Shown here piece after piece: positions 1 through 11,060 of a DNA stretch of 64,000 bases (position 1 is its first letter; each line of letters begins with the position of its first letter). The DNA lies in contig JAMZAV010000366.1 in the NCBI GenBank assembly GCA_024449915.1, positions 124,001 through 188,000 on the forward strand, given 5' to 3'. The translations under genes and the position numbers were made by a program. The notes under the pieces are model-generated. The model worked only from the letters and a program-made list of their open reading frames with translations. It did not search any database and had not been told where the DNA came from. The DNA is from Sweltsa coloradensis. Lineage: Eukaryota; Arthropoda; Insecta; Plecoptera; Chloroperlidae.

Positions 1-235
1 AGCGCAATCGAAAATTATTTCTCATGAAAATCGAGATTTTAAGGGCCTTTTCTTTTTTTTAAACAATTCTTTGACTTATAACACCTACAAGCTTTAATCA
101 TATTGTAATTATTTTTTCACAGAACCTTAATTTTATAAATTAATATATTCGTGTTAAATTTGAGCGCAATCGAATATTTATTTCTTATGAAAATTGCATT
201 TTTTAACGATTTTTTTTTTTTAAAAATTACGATTC
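1..235. repeat. Tandem repeat, unit about 161 bp
   Basis: Two copies of a unit that begins GCGCAATCGAAAATTATTTC (positions 1 and about 164), with T-rich spacers. Related units recur four times at 49509-50060. The left copy may be cut by the window edge. Confidence 0.6.
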
Positions 236-692
236 ATTAAAAAAATTAAGTTATTTTTTTATTTAATTTAATTTAATTAAAAAAAATCTTCGAATAAGTA
301 ATGAATTTTTCACAGAACAACAGAAAATCCGCGTAACACATGGCAGCTCAATGCACCAATTACGCTCATCCAACAACGCGGCGGGACTTAAGCGTTTTCC
401 TAGTTATTATTATTATCATCATTATTACTATTAAGCTTTTAGCATTACGCCTTGCAGAACAGATTGTTTCTCCGATACTGGTGATCTCTAAAGAGGGTTT
501 ACCAATCGATCGACCCCAGCAGACCGGGCAGTAGAGGCAGGATGAGATATGTCTTGGGAAGCGTTGCATGCGAGCGGAAGAGGCGCTCACGGGGCTATTC
601 TATAGTGGCTCTGTGCTTGCAATATACTCAAATCATATATCTGAATCAACAAATGAAATAAGTTTGCTTGGACTAAAAATGTGCAAAATAAA

Positions 693-1336
693 TTAAAGGG
701 GTATTTATTGCTAAACTCAAAAAATATATTTCATTCAGGCTAACTAGTAATGAATTTAGCAATTAACAGAAAAATTATTGGGGCACCATGACCTCCAAAT
801 AATTGTCAACATGACATTATTCGAGCTAGGTCCCATTGGCAAAAATCTCCATAAGAAATAACATGGGGACGATCTTTATGCACCGTGACCTTGGAGGATT
901 TTGATAAAAAAAAATTGGCCATTATTGACGTACTCTACAGCCTTTTCTGTAAATCCTCTATATTTTGTTTTGTAATTTAAGCAAGAAGTTCGGTCAAAAT
1001 ATGCTGATTACCAAGATGGGGTGTGATTTTGGAATGCATATTTTTGCGTGTTTGAGGGTATATTTGGGCACAGTTTCAAGACACGATGTTATAAAGGGGC
1101 ATTTTAGATTGGTACTATGCTCTAGTATCTATGTGGACCAAAAAAGAAGCAGGTTAAAGCCGATTTTAGAAATTTCCAAAAACACCAATTTTTGCAAATT
1201 TCTGGATCAAAAAAATTAAAAAATTTGTGTTAAATCACAGTTACAAGATATAATTTTTTAAACTGTCATTTTAGTTTAGTATTGTGCTATAGATCACTTG
1301 GTAAACAAATAATTTTTGGGTTTTTAGCCCCTTTAA
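693..1336. mobile_element. TTAA-flanked non-autonomous element, copy A
   Basis: Begins TTAAAGGGGTATTTA and ends TTTTTAGCCCCTTTAA, so the ends are inverted and bounded by TTAA, as in piggyBac-type elements. The interior is nearly collinear with 48124-48746 over the whole length. No coding capacity seen; the open frame inside is not conserved. Confidence 0.65.
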
Positions 1337-1612
1337 TGAATTTTGTAGTACCCGGTATAGAAATATTTATTTTAACATGCCTGATTCTTTGGTGAGGCTT
1401 AGCTTTACTTGCTTGCTCATACAGTGGCCACTGCCACTGCAGCCACTGCCAGTACATCTAATAAAAAGTTGTAGATTATAGTTTATCTTTCCTGCAATGT
1501 TAGTTGTCTATTCAACTTAGACATGTAAACTTTCAAATTTTAGTCCTGCACTAAAAAACAATAGCCTTATATTTCCAAATTGATATTTAACAGGTGATGT
1601 GCAGCAGCCGCT

Positions 1613-1799
1613 ATGTCGATGCAGTGGGATGCCATATATGTTGATGGGGAAAAGCAGTCGAAACAGCAGTACCAAGTAGAAGCAGCCCAAATGTGTCGAG
1701 TATGTGCTGAATTAAGTGATGATCTAGTTTCTGTATTTGGCAAGAGTGGAGTTAAGATGGATCTCATTAACAAAATACATACACCATTTGCCTATTGAG
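1613..1799 (+). CDS. ZAD zinc-finger gene, exon 1 (N-half of ZAD), frameshifted
   Basis: First coding exon of a five-exon gene. The ATG at 1613 opens a short leader (MSMQWDAIY...) followed by MCRVCAELSDDLVSVFGKSG, which carries the first CxxC of a zinc-finger-associated domain (ZAD), a dimerisation and zinc-binding module at the N-terminus of many arthropod C2H2 regulators. The exon ends ATTGAG before a GTAGGT donor at 1800. In frame, the ORF runs into TGA at 1796-1798. Shifting by one base gives HLPIE, which is what ZADs normally have here and puts the donor in phase 0, matching exon 2. I therefore infer one extra base around 1780-1785 (sequence error or a disabling allele). A polypyrimidine-poor acceptor-like AACAG at about 1588-1592 hints at an upstream noncoding exon. 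The ZAD call is firm; exact start is likely. Confidence 0.8.
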
Positions 1800-2300
1800 G
1801 TAGGTATCAATATAGTGAAATCAGTTTCATGTGTAATATTTGTGTGAATACTGAATAGCTAGGCCTAGGTAGCCTACTAGGTAGGCCTATATGAAACCCA
1901 CAGGCCACACCATACAAAAAAACTTGCAAAACATCTGAAGCTTTCACGTGAGATGTGAAAGAAGGGACAGAAATCACAAAAAAAATCTTTTTTTAAATCT
2001 TGATGTTTCATAGGATTTGGAAGTTAATATGATTATTTTTGCTAGCGAAAAATAGGTGAATTCACAAAGTAGGCTACCACAGCGATCTATATAATAAAAT
2101 TAAATATTGTGACAGAATTCATAAACCAAACAAAAGTGTTAATTACATTAACATGTTTTTTAACCAAACCCTTGCAAACGAAGCAGCGCCTGCTAATATA
2201 CCACCAAGCTAATTGAATTGTTACCGGTACTTTTCCTCTTGCCAACTTCCTTCCATTCCATTCCTTGCCATATTATCGTATTAATTGCTATAAACACTCT

Positions 2301-2726
2301 ACACACACATAACAAAAACTTGTAGAAAATACAGCCAAACCTTACACACTCAAAAGGAATGAGATCTAAAAAAGGGCCAAGCTCATCTACCCTTCCACAT
2401 AAACGTACAGTGTCCCATAACAGCATCCTCGAAAAGCTTGGCAAAATAGAATTTGCGATTATTAATTTAACGTAATAGTTTATCCAGTTCTTTTTTCTAA
2501 TTAATTTAAAACGTAATAACATGCAAATTCTATTTTGCCAAGCTTTTCGAGGATGCTGTTATGGGACACTGTACGTTTATGTGGAAGGGTAGATGAGCTT
2601 GGCCCTTTTTTAGATCTCATTCCTTTTGAGTGTGTAAGGTTTGGCTGTATTTCTACAAGTTTTTGTTATGTGTGTGATCTCATTACTTTTTCAAGTTCCA
2701 TTACAAAATTATTTGCTAAAATATAA
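2301..2726. repeat. Fold-back element, copy 1
   Basis: Left arm about 2301-2457 and right arm about 2523-2674 are reverse complements (arm words include GAGGATGCTGTTATGGGACA and GGTTTGGCTGTATTT) around a 65-base AT-rich loop. The right side continues with CTCATTACTTTTTCAAGTTC, shared with copies at 46279-46680, 39829-39860 and 60184-60375. Open frames on both strands here are mirror images of the arms, not genes. Confidence 0.8.
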
Positions 2727-2789
2727 TATTTTTATCAAAGTTGATTTTAATTCTATGGTATTAGCAGTAACAATATAGGATGTAATATA

Positions 2790-3060
2790 TCTAGACCCGG
2801 ATTCATGTACATCCTGGGTATAGGTGGTATAACCATGGTATAACGACGGTATAAGGACTGGACCCCAATTCTTGAGTTCGTGGGAGATGAGTTGAAAACG
2901 CAATTTGAAAACGAAGTCGTTTTCGTTTTCGAAGGAATTGGTATTCTTGAACGGTATCGTGGAAAACGTCATGGGTTGTGAGTTGAAAGCATTGATATTA
3001 ATTAAACCCCTATAGTAGGCTAGATTAGCAGTCTCCTATACCTCCGCACAGGCGCGAGCG
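2790..3060. mobile_element. Partial copy of the GTACATGAATC inverted-repeat element
   Basis: GGATTCATGTACATCCTGGG and the GGTATAA-rich stretch that follows match the left terminal region of the element at 16913-17659. A further internal match lies at 4240-4570. The two blocks are separated by the TTAA element at 3244-3950. Confidence 0.5.
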
Positions 3061-3243
3061 TGGCAAATTGAAGACTCAACCGGCCCATTTCAAGATGGCG
3101 ATTTGGTGTTTTAATTTATGCTTTTTTAATGCAATAAAGTATTTTACTGGATTGTTTGATATGGTTTTTAGCTTGTGCAGCATAATATTAAAAAAAGAAA
3201 CAATACGAAGTGATTGCATAAGGAATTTAGTAATCATTTGGTG

Positions 3244-3950
3244 TTAACCCATTGGCTTAGACTTACGAGACTCACTCGTAGGAGTGCGTACGGGCCGTAA
3301 CGAGACATACGAGAGAGCCTCGTAGCCGTAATAGCCGTAAAAGTTTAAATTTGCTGCTCGTCTCCCGTTGGCGCTACTATGAAGAGTTTGGTATCGTATG
3401 CAGTGCTTTTCATGGCTACGTGACTGTATCGAAGTGGTTCAAAGTTTCAACACAGAAAGCGCCGACGTAAGTTATGTCAAGCGCGGAGATTGCCAAGAGA
3501 CGCGGCTGCCGGACTAACCCTGTTGATTGCAAACATGGCGACCCGTAAACACAACAACAGTGGACGTAGATTTTCTTTATGATTTACAACAAAATAGTGG
3601 AAGTGATATAGCCTAGTATCAGATAATGAACATGACTTTTCCAAGATAGATAGGCGTTATGATAATGATGATAGTGATGTAGATATAGTAGACAATAATA
3701 GTAGGCGAGCGTTAGCAAAAACAGTGTTGACAGTTCATCTGAAAGTGATGTTGATGGTAATGACGTGATGATTGCGGTAAATAAATAGGCTAATATAACT
3801 ACACAAATAAGTTATTCAATAGGAAATGGATGAATTGTGAAAATATTTTGGCATTTTTAACTAAAATTGAAAAAAAATCATTTTTACCAAAATAATAGGT
3901 TTTTTCTATGGCCAGATAGGGGAAAAATAATTCTTAAGCCAATGGGTTAA
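3244..3950. mobile_element. piggyBac-like element with TTAA target duplication
   Basis: TTAA at 3244-3247 is followed by CCCATTGGCTTA, and the other end reads TAAGCCAATGGG followed by TTAA at 3947-3950: a perfect 12-base inverted repeat starting with CCC, flanked by TTAA, as expected for piggyBac. Inside, 3580-3780 has Asp/Ser-rich codons (GATAATGATGATAGTGATG) resembling the acidic N-terminus of piggyBac transposases, but frames are broken. Confidence 0.75.
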
Positions 3951-4239
3951 AGGCTAGTATGCTTACCTGTCAACCTGGCGGCAATCTTGAGAACTATTTG
4001 ACCACAAATCGCTCCCATTTGATTAACATGTAAACTGTCATTTTAAGATGGCTTCTAATTGTACCGGAAGTGGACCACCGACTGCTGGTCTAGCCAATTA
4101 TATAGGATGTCTATGGTTGAAAGAGTATCACGAAATCCAAACACTTTAAAAAGATTTGCGTATAGCAAAGAGCTCGAAAAAGTTCTATATTTATTCTAGA
4201 TGGCAGTGCCTTCATAAACGCGGGCCAATCGAAAGACGA

Positions 4240-4570
4240 GTTGTATGAAATGATTTGATTGTTGCAATTATGTAAACAAACAGTTGAGCAAGTTCATAAC
4301 AGAACTATGTTGTGCTGGCCTAGGGTTGGCTAGGCTTGTCAAACATGTAATGTAAGTAATAATTTTATCTAGTCCTATAGCCAAATGGAACTTTAGACCT
4401 ACACTTTTGCATTATAAATAATTTTCCACATCTGGGCCTAGGCCAGGGACGGTTTCTGATTTGTTTTATGAGAGTATAATGACACCTTTTCTCGTTCCAC
4501 ACAAAGAAGAAAAATTTTAAATGTCCGCTATTTGTTTACGTATCGCACTTTCCCGCCTAACTCTGCTTAT
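4240..4570. repeat. Block shared with 17290-17545
   Basis: CATCTGGGCCTAGGCC, GGGACGGTTTCTGATTTG and surrounding sequence recur in the interior of the inverted-repeat element at 16913-17659, so this is probably the rest of the partial copy that starts near 2790. Confidence 0.6.
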
Positions 4571-4589
4571 ACCGTCAACAAGTGTCAAG

Positions 4590-5070
4590 TAACTATGGTT
4601 ACTTGTTGATTGTATGCCAAGTGTTTAAGGCTTATTTTAAAACCTTTATTTGGAAGCCTTCCAACAAACTTTTTCAACTTTTTTTTTCAAAAGAGACTAT
4701 ATTTCTATAACCTTAATGTCCATGTAAAATATGAACATTGTAGTCCCACCCGTCTGGTCAGAATCGCGGGCCGACGTATTAGATGTAGCAGTAGTAGGCA
4801 GTAGTAGGCAGTAGCTAACATCCTTAAAGTGATTTTGAGCATGTTTCAAGCCATTTTTTCACCAAGAAGGAATAATCGTACCCCAATAAAATTTGGCATG
4901 TGTTGTCAGGTACCTAAATCCCCTCGATTGTGATAGTTTTCAAGTTCACATCACGTTACATGACGGCTGGGTAACACCTCGAAATCACCCCAACTCTGCT
5001 TGGTGTATAAGGTGCTTGAGTGTGTAGCGCACCGCGGCTTGGCTGCGGCGCCCTAACGGGCACCTAGAAA
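4590..5070. repeat. Dispersed repeat shared with 46730-47290
   Basis: Long collinear match including AAAGTGATTTTGAGCATGTT, CATGACGGCTGGGTAACACC and a GC-rich end GGCTTGGCTGCGGCGCCCTA. Shorter related pieces occur at 41410-41700 and 42645-42870. No conserved frame. Confidence 0.7.
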
Positions 5071-5147
5071 CGAGAAAAATAAAACAATAATTTTGCTATT
5101 TTTTCAAGAAAAGTTATAAATCATTGTCTTTAGTTATGTGCAGGTAT

Positions 5148-5148
<1 letters not shown>

Positions 5149-5180
<32 letters not shown>
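5149..5180. repeat. (AAT)n microsatellite
   Basis: Pure ATA/AAT triplets, about ten units. Confidence 0.9.
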
Positions 5181-5518
5181 TTAATTTGATATTGTGATGT
5201 ACATTGTACATATACAAAATAATATATGACTTTAAAAGCTAAAAACTGGAGTGAGCTCTAAAACTTTAATTTTGTTTTCCTCTTGGAGTCTTTGTACAAA
5301 TTTCACATCAGATATTGAAATTCCTCCGTTTCCGAGTGTTTTCATGTCCACCATAGTGGTTGTAGTAGCATGGAGATGGAGTTGTAAACTTGTATGAATG
5401 TAATTATGAATTTTCGTTGCCAACACCGCCACGATGAAGTAGCTATATCCAGCAAGTCTATATTATTGGGTGTTGTTTCTCGATTTGTTTAGTCGGGAAA
5501 CACTCCCGTAGGTGTAAT

Positions 5519-6036
5519 TGATATCCCCCCAAAATACAAAAATTTGTAAAAAAAAACGGCAGCCAAGCTCTCCTTCCAAAGTCTTCGGCTGTGAATGCTG
5601 TGAGATATAGAAGTTGAGCCAAGCATTTCATTCTTTCTCCCTAGTTTCGCATTGAAAAGAAGTAAGATCATTTCGCCTGTTGACGAGCGCCAAGCCAACC
5701 ATTTTCGTGGTAAAAAAAGTTAAAAATTTTAAACTCAAAATCATAAAAAAATTACTTGGCCATTGACTTTTAGAGTCCTCGTACCAAAATCAATAGCCAA
5801 GTAATTTTTTTATGATTTTGAGTTTAAAATTTTAACTTTTTTTACCACGAAAATGGTTGGCTTGGCGCTCGTCAACAGGCGAAATGATCTTACTTCTTTT
5901 CAATGCAAACTAGGGAGAAAGAATGAAATGCTTGGCTCAACTTCTATATCTCACAGCATTCACAGCCGAAGACTTTGGAAGGAGAGCTTGGCTGCCGTTT
6001 TTTTTTTACAAATTTTTGTATTTTGGGGGGATATCA
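5519..6036. repeat. Large fold-back, arms about 241 bp
   Basis: Left arm 5519-5760 and right arm 5796-6036 are almost exact reverse complements, separated by 35 bases. The arm contains GGCAGCCAAGCTCTCCTTCC and GTTGACGAGCGCCAAGCCAA. The same short peptide appears on opposite strands in each arm, which is a consequence of the symmetry rather than of coding. The flanks are not obviously duplicated. Confidence 0.9.
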
Positions 6037-6360
6037 CATCTTTTTGTTGTTTGTTTCATAGCAAAGCTTGAAATATGTGAAATACGTGTAAAGGTGGATA
6101 CAGTGCCTTTAAAACAGATTGTTTAGAAAACAAAGCATACCATCTTTTTTTTTGTTTTCAATCTGTAGGCCTAGTTGGCAATATTCAATGTTTTTATTAA
6201 ATTTAATATGGTTAATGTCGTCTTGGGTTTTTGTGTGAATGATTTGTTGACCGGACTATAACACATTGACGCATAATTTTAATCAGCAATTAAAATATTA
6301 AAAATTGTAATAAATACAACATAACGTTTTTCCCAAAGTAAAGAGTGGTAGGGAACAGTG

Positions 6361-8130
6361 GGGGTGAAATATCGCTTGTCTCCTAGCGGATTATTATGTA
6401 CCACCATGCCAAATTTCATGCTGATAACTCATTCGGCACCTTTAGTGTGAATGCTGGAAATCAAGGTAAAAATAATATAAACTATTAGGGATGGGGGTTG
6501 AAAAAGTGTTGTTAAGGAAATGAGAATAGGCTTATTGGGTTAAAACACATTAAAACATAATTTACTATTTTGAATAAAAATACAATTTTGGGTTAGAGCT
6601 ATGAATTATTCTTTAGGGGATGATTTAGGGGATGTTGGGGGTGGAATATCGCTTGCGACGAATTATTTTTCATATAAGTATGTAGCATCATGCCAAATTT
6701 CATGCTGATAACTCATTAGGTGCCTTCATGGTGAATGCTGGAAATCAAGGTAAAAATAATATAAACTATAAGGGATGGGGGTTGAAAAAATGTGGTTTAG
6801 GAAATAAGAATAGGCCGATTGGATTAAAACACATTAAAACATAATTTTAATAACCACTTAATTTGAATAAAACATCAATTTTAGATTAGAGCTATGAATT
6901 ATTCCAATTTAAGGGGGGTGTTGAGGGTGGAATATCGCTTGCCTCTCGGCGGATTATTTTTCATATTATTATGTAGGTACCATAAAGACAAATTTCATGA
7001 TTATAACTCATTAGGTGCCTTCGTGGTGAATGCTGGAAATCAAGATAAAAATAATATAAACTATTAGGGATGGGGGTTGACAAAATGTGGTTTATATAAT
7101 GAAAATATGCCGATTGGGTTAAAACACATTAAAACATAATTTTAATAACTAATTTAAATAAAAATTCAATTTTAGGTTAGAGCTATGAATTATTCCAATT
7201 TTAGGGGATTATTATAGGGGTGGAATATCGCTTGCCTCTCGGCGAATGATTTTTCATATTAGTATGTAGCATCATGCCAAATTTCATGCTGATAACTCAT
7301 TAGGTGCCTTCATGGTGAATGCTGGAAATCAAGGTAAAAATAATATAAACTAGTAGGGATGGGGGTTGAAAAAATGTGATATAGGAAATGAGAATAGGCC
7401 GATTGGGTTAAAGCACATTAAAACATAATTTAAAAACTTGAATAAAAATTCAATTTTGGTTTAGAGTTATCAATTATTCCAATTTTAGGGGATGATTTAG
7501 GGGGTGTTGGGGGTGGAATATCGCTTGTCTCTCGGCGAATGATTTTTCATATTAGTATGTACCATCATGCCAAATTTCATGCTGATAACTCATTAGGTGC
7601 CTTCATGGTGAATGCTGGAAATCAAGGTTAAAATAATATAAACTATAAGGGATGGGGGTTGAAAAAATGTGGTTTAGGAAATGATAATAGGCCGATTGGG
7701 TTAAAACACATTAAAACATAATTTTAATAACTAATTTGAATAAAACATCAATTTTAGATTAGAGCTATGAATTATTCCAGTTTTAGGGGGTGTTGGGGGT
7801 GGAATATCGCTTAATTGCCTCTCGGCGGATTATTTTTCATATTATTATGTACCATCATGTCAAATTTCATGATGATAACTCATGAGGTGCCTTCGTGGTG
7901 AATGCTGGAAATCAAGGTAAAAATAATATAAACTATTAGGGATGGGGGTTGACAAAATGTGGTTTATATAATGAGAATAGACCGATTGGGTTAAAACACA
8001 TAAGAACATAATTTTAATAACTAATTTGACTAAAAATTCAATTTTGGGTTAGAGCTATTAATTATTTTAATTTTAGGGGATGATTTAGGGGGTGTTGGGG
8101 GTGGAATATTGCTTGTCTCTCGGCGGAAGT
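6361..8130 (+). repeat. Tandem array, unit about 285 bp, six to seven copies
   Basis: Unit starts (GGGGTGGAATATCGCTTG or close) fall near 6361, 6637, 6922, 7217, 7510, 7796 and 8097, giving periods of 276-301. Each unit carries CATGCTGATAACTCATTAGG, GGTGAATGCTGGAAATCAAG, GATGGGGGTTGAAAAAATGT and TTAAAACACATTAAAACATA. Length differences are small indels. No frame is kept across units. It lies in the first intron of the ZAD gene. Confidence 0.92.
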
Positions 8131-8510
8131 TTGTGAGTCTGAGGTACATCTAAGTGTGGTCCAAATTTCATAGTTCTAAGATGTACCGTTTTCTCTGTAG
8201 GCTCTTATTCCTCTCTGGCAGAATCCACTACCCCCCCCCCCCCAACCAGCCAGCCGGACGATTATCGTCGATATTTACGCACTTTTTTAACACAGAACGG
8301 GTAATCGGATCGGGCTGATTTTTTTTTTGGTATGTCATGGACCACATATCAGGTCATATACCGAGTTTCAAGATTGTAAATCTTTCGGGACGGCGTGTGC
8401 AGATAGCTGAAAACCCCCCAACTCGGGTAGGAGTAAACAGGGTCGAGTTAGTCATCGCCTTCTAGCAGTCGCGTGCGCTTGGCTGCGGGCGAACGACCGT
8501 CGCCCTAGAT

Positions 8511-8702
8511 TATTTACTACAATTCAGAAATTAAAAAAGTCTGCCCCAACCATTGAGATGTATAATGCAACTACAATTCAGAGCTTAAAATGTACCCGTC
8601 CTGATGGTCTAGTGGTTAAGACGCCTGTCTGGAATGCGGGAGATTCGTGGTTCGATTCCCGGTTGGGGCGGACTTTTTTAATTTCTGAATTGTAGTAAAT
8701 AA
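8511..8702 (+). repeat. tRNA-derived SINE in a fold-back
   Basis: A tRNA-like head at about 8600-8671 has GGTCTAGTGGTTAAGAC (D-arm, A box), a stem-loop CCTGT/CTGGAAT/GCGGG (anticodon position GGA) and GGTTCGATTCC (B box). Its acceptor ends GTCCTGA and TTGGGGC pair throughout with G-U, but the T stem has two mismatches, so it is not a functional tRNA. The flanks 8513-8552 and 8661-8700 are inverted copies (AATTCAGAAATTAAAAAAGT). Confidence 0.7.
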
Positions 8703-9049
8703 TTACTAACTAACAATGTGTTGCAGACCAAAAAATGAAATGACTGCAACATGGTAGAGGAAAAATGGGGCCCAAAAAAGGGGAAGAGAAAATCACCACT
8801 TATTGCTTACCTTGTCTTCTTCTTGAAGGTGTGAAACGGGCGATGTCGACTCGGTAGATGCTCCAGTGAGAATGATTGATGGTTTGTGAATTGTGATGAT
8901 TGGAGAGAGCATAACATGGAAGGACAGAGTCAAGCGGTATAGTGAATGATCTGATGATTGGTGACTTGAGAATAATAGTGGAAATGTGTGGTGTAAAATA
9001 CCGGTACATAAATGCACAGCCATAAATGAATTAATGTCAGACATTTTCC

Positions 9050-10080
9050 ATCGTTTCTTCGATCCGTGCTTCTTACTTCTGTCCCTCTTTGTTTTCCAAT
9101 TTGAAAACTTGAATCGAAGGATACATTTTGCTTACAAATCTCAAATGAATATCCAAATTCAATTTATATTTTTAGTGTAGTTGAGGGACTTAGAATCAAA
9201 GGCAGTTCTTCTTGTCTTATGTTGAGTAGGTAATTGGAAAAAGAAGTTTCTAAATTAGGATATGTAGAGCCTAGAGTAAAAGTTTACTGAGGCATAAGGT
9301 CATTTTGTAAGATAAAGTATTGAATGAACCGGGGGAAAAAAATCACAATAATAATTGATAATAATAAAAATATTATAAAAAATTGCTTTTTGAATCAAAC
9401 GTAATATACATGCAGCGTTTTCAATCTAACAAACAATCAAATTGTGCTCAAACCAATTTTAATCAGGTTTAGTTTAATCAGGTAGGCCTAAAGAATTTTT
9501 CAATTTGATATATCATATAGAGAGCGTCGTCAAAGTAGTCACAACTTCACGTGCGAGATGTTAACTGCAAATTTGTTATGTTTATTGCACAAAAATGTAA
9601 TGCAGAGATGACTCAACACTTTTTGTGTTGCAGTCTGAAGGGTCATCATAGCCTGTTCACAAATTTGGGATAGCCTCTAGTTGTACTACCCGATTATAAT
9701 TATACACATAGTCAACAGTGTGAACAGAGACACAACTAGTCGCATGTAGGTTTCAAAGACATCAAGCTAGGAAACAAGGCTAATGGCAAACGACGACAAA
9801 ATGCTAACTCGCCCCCCAACAACTATGATTGACATTTACCAAATTACCTACTCCTACTGCATACTAAAACCACCCCTCTGTATCTCAAACTGAAAAGCAG
9901 TAGTAGTAGTAAGTTAGTATAATTTTTGTCTCCTAAAGAGAAACATTGTCATTGCCTACCCTGTTGCTTTGCCACCAACCTTACAAACTTAGGCATAGTA
10001 AGTTAGACACTTTGTGACTGGGGCCTTATGGCCCTTTTCTAACTTTCTATGGAGTTGTACAGGTTAATTTACGATTATTT
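9050..10080. other. Intronic sequence, nothing recognised
   Basis: AT-rich unique-looking DNA inside ZAD-gene intron 1. No exon-like open frame with splice sites, no inverted repeat and no match to other repeats in the window was seen. Confidence 0.5.
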
Positions 10081-10092
10081 GTACAATTTCGA

Positions 10093-10094
<2 letters not shown>

Positions 10095-10155
<61 letters not shown>

Positions 10156-10990
10156 TTTTTTTATTATTTTTTTTATTTATTAATTACATATGTATACATT
10201 TTTTATATGCTTCGGTCCACAAAGCCTTAAAGTAAGGCTTGTCTGTGGTTTAAACCACAACAATGTGTACATTTCATACAACTACGGTGTTGTGCGAAGT
10301 TATTACAACAATAACAAAGAAAAATAGAACAAACTCAGTGGAACACCGTCCTGTATAACAAAACAAACTAAAAAAAAAAAACTTGAATATTGAATATAAA
10401 AATATTATACTTGAGGTAACACAAAAACAACACAGTATTAGATGAATAAATTTACATACTTGCACCAAGTATCTAAATATTTAAAGACTCCTCCAAAAAA
10501 ACAAACAAACAGACTTGTCATTCGTAATCAAATCTTAAAGCAAACCAACAGGATACATAATGAAAATAGTAAATTGAACAACTGCAATAAGAAATAAAAA
10601 TGAAAAGCAAATTGGGAATTGAGATGAATGATTAGGTGTTGTAGACTGCACATAAACAATCGAGCAAATAAAACTTTAATTCAGATTTAATGGCTGAGAT
10701 CTTTTCTAGATTGCGCAGATGACCGGCCAGGTAGGCTGTTGAAAATAGCAGGTGTCAAATAAAAAAGTGTTCGTTTTCCATATTTGTTATTGAATTTAGG
10801 AAAAAAGTAATTCCCTCTTGATTTCGACCGTGTAATCCCCGTATTTTTGTTTGCTTCATATTGTCTATTGAAATAAAATTTTAAAATAAATCTAAACTTA
10901 AATAGGTATGATACAGGTAGTACATTGCAAAAGTGATATTTCATTTGTATGCTGTTATATCTTGGATTTCTTTTTAAAAAGCATGGTGTC
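10095..10990 (-). mobile_element. 5'-truncated non-LTR retrotransposon, 3' part
   Basis: On the minus strand, about 10978-10690 encodes a reverse-transcriptase C-terminal tail (KRNPRYNSIQMKYHF..., then YGKRTLFYLTPAIFNSLPGR), followed by a 3' UTR and a (TTA)n tail that appears as AAT repeats at 10097-10155. The end of the UTR resembles that of the copy at 11000-13315, so these are two insertions of related elements in the same orientation. Confidence 0.7.
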
Positions 10991-10999
10991 ATATTAATA

Positions 11000-11013
11000 A
11001 TAATAATAGGCCC

Positions 11014-11060
<47 letters not shown>

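Noticed and set aside
2193..2726. Open frames of 109 and 63 codons on opposite strands
   Set aside because: They translate the two arms of one palindrome and share the same peptide because of symmetry; no splice sites or domain.
5489..6126. Open frames with identical peptides on both strands
   Set aside because: Mirror-image arms of the 5519-6036 fold-back.
6361..8130. CRISPR-like array
   Set aside because: Units are about 285 bp with no short repeat/spacer structure, and the DNA is eukaryotic.
8600..8671. tRNA gene
   Set aside because: Two T-stem mismatches and inverted flanks indicate a SINE-type tRNA relic.
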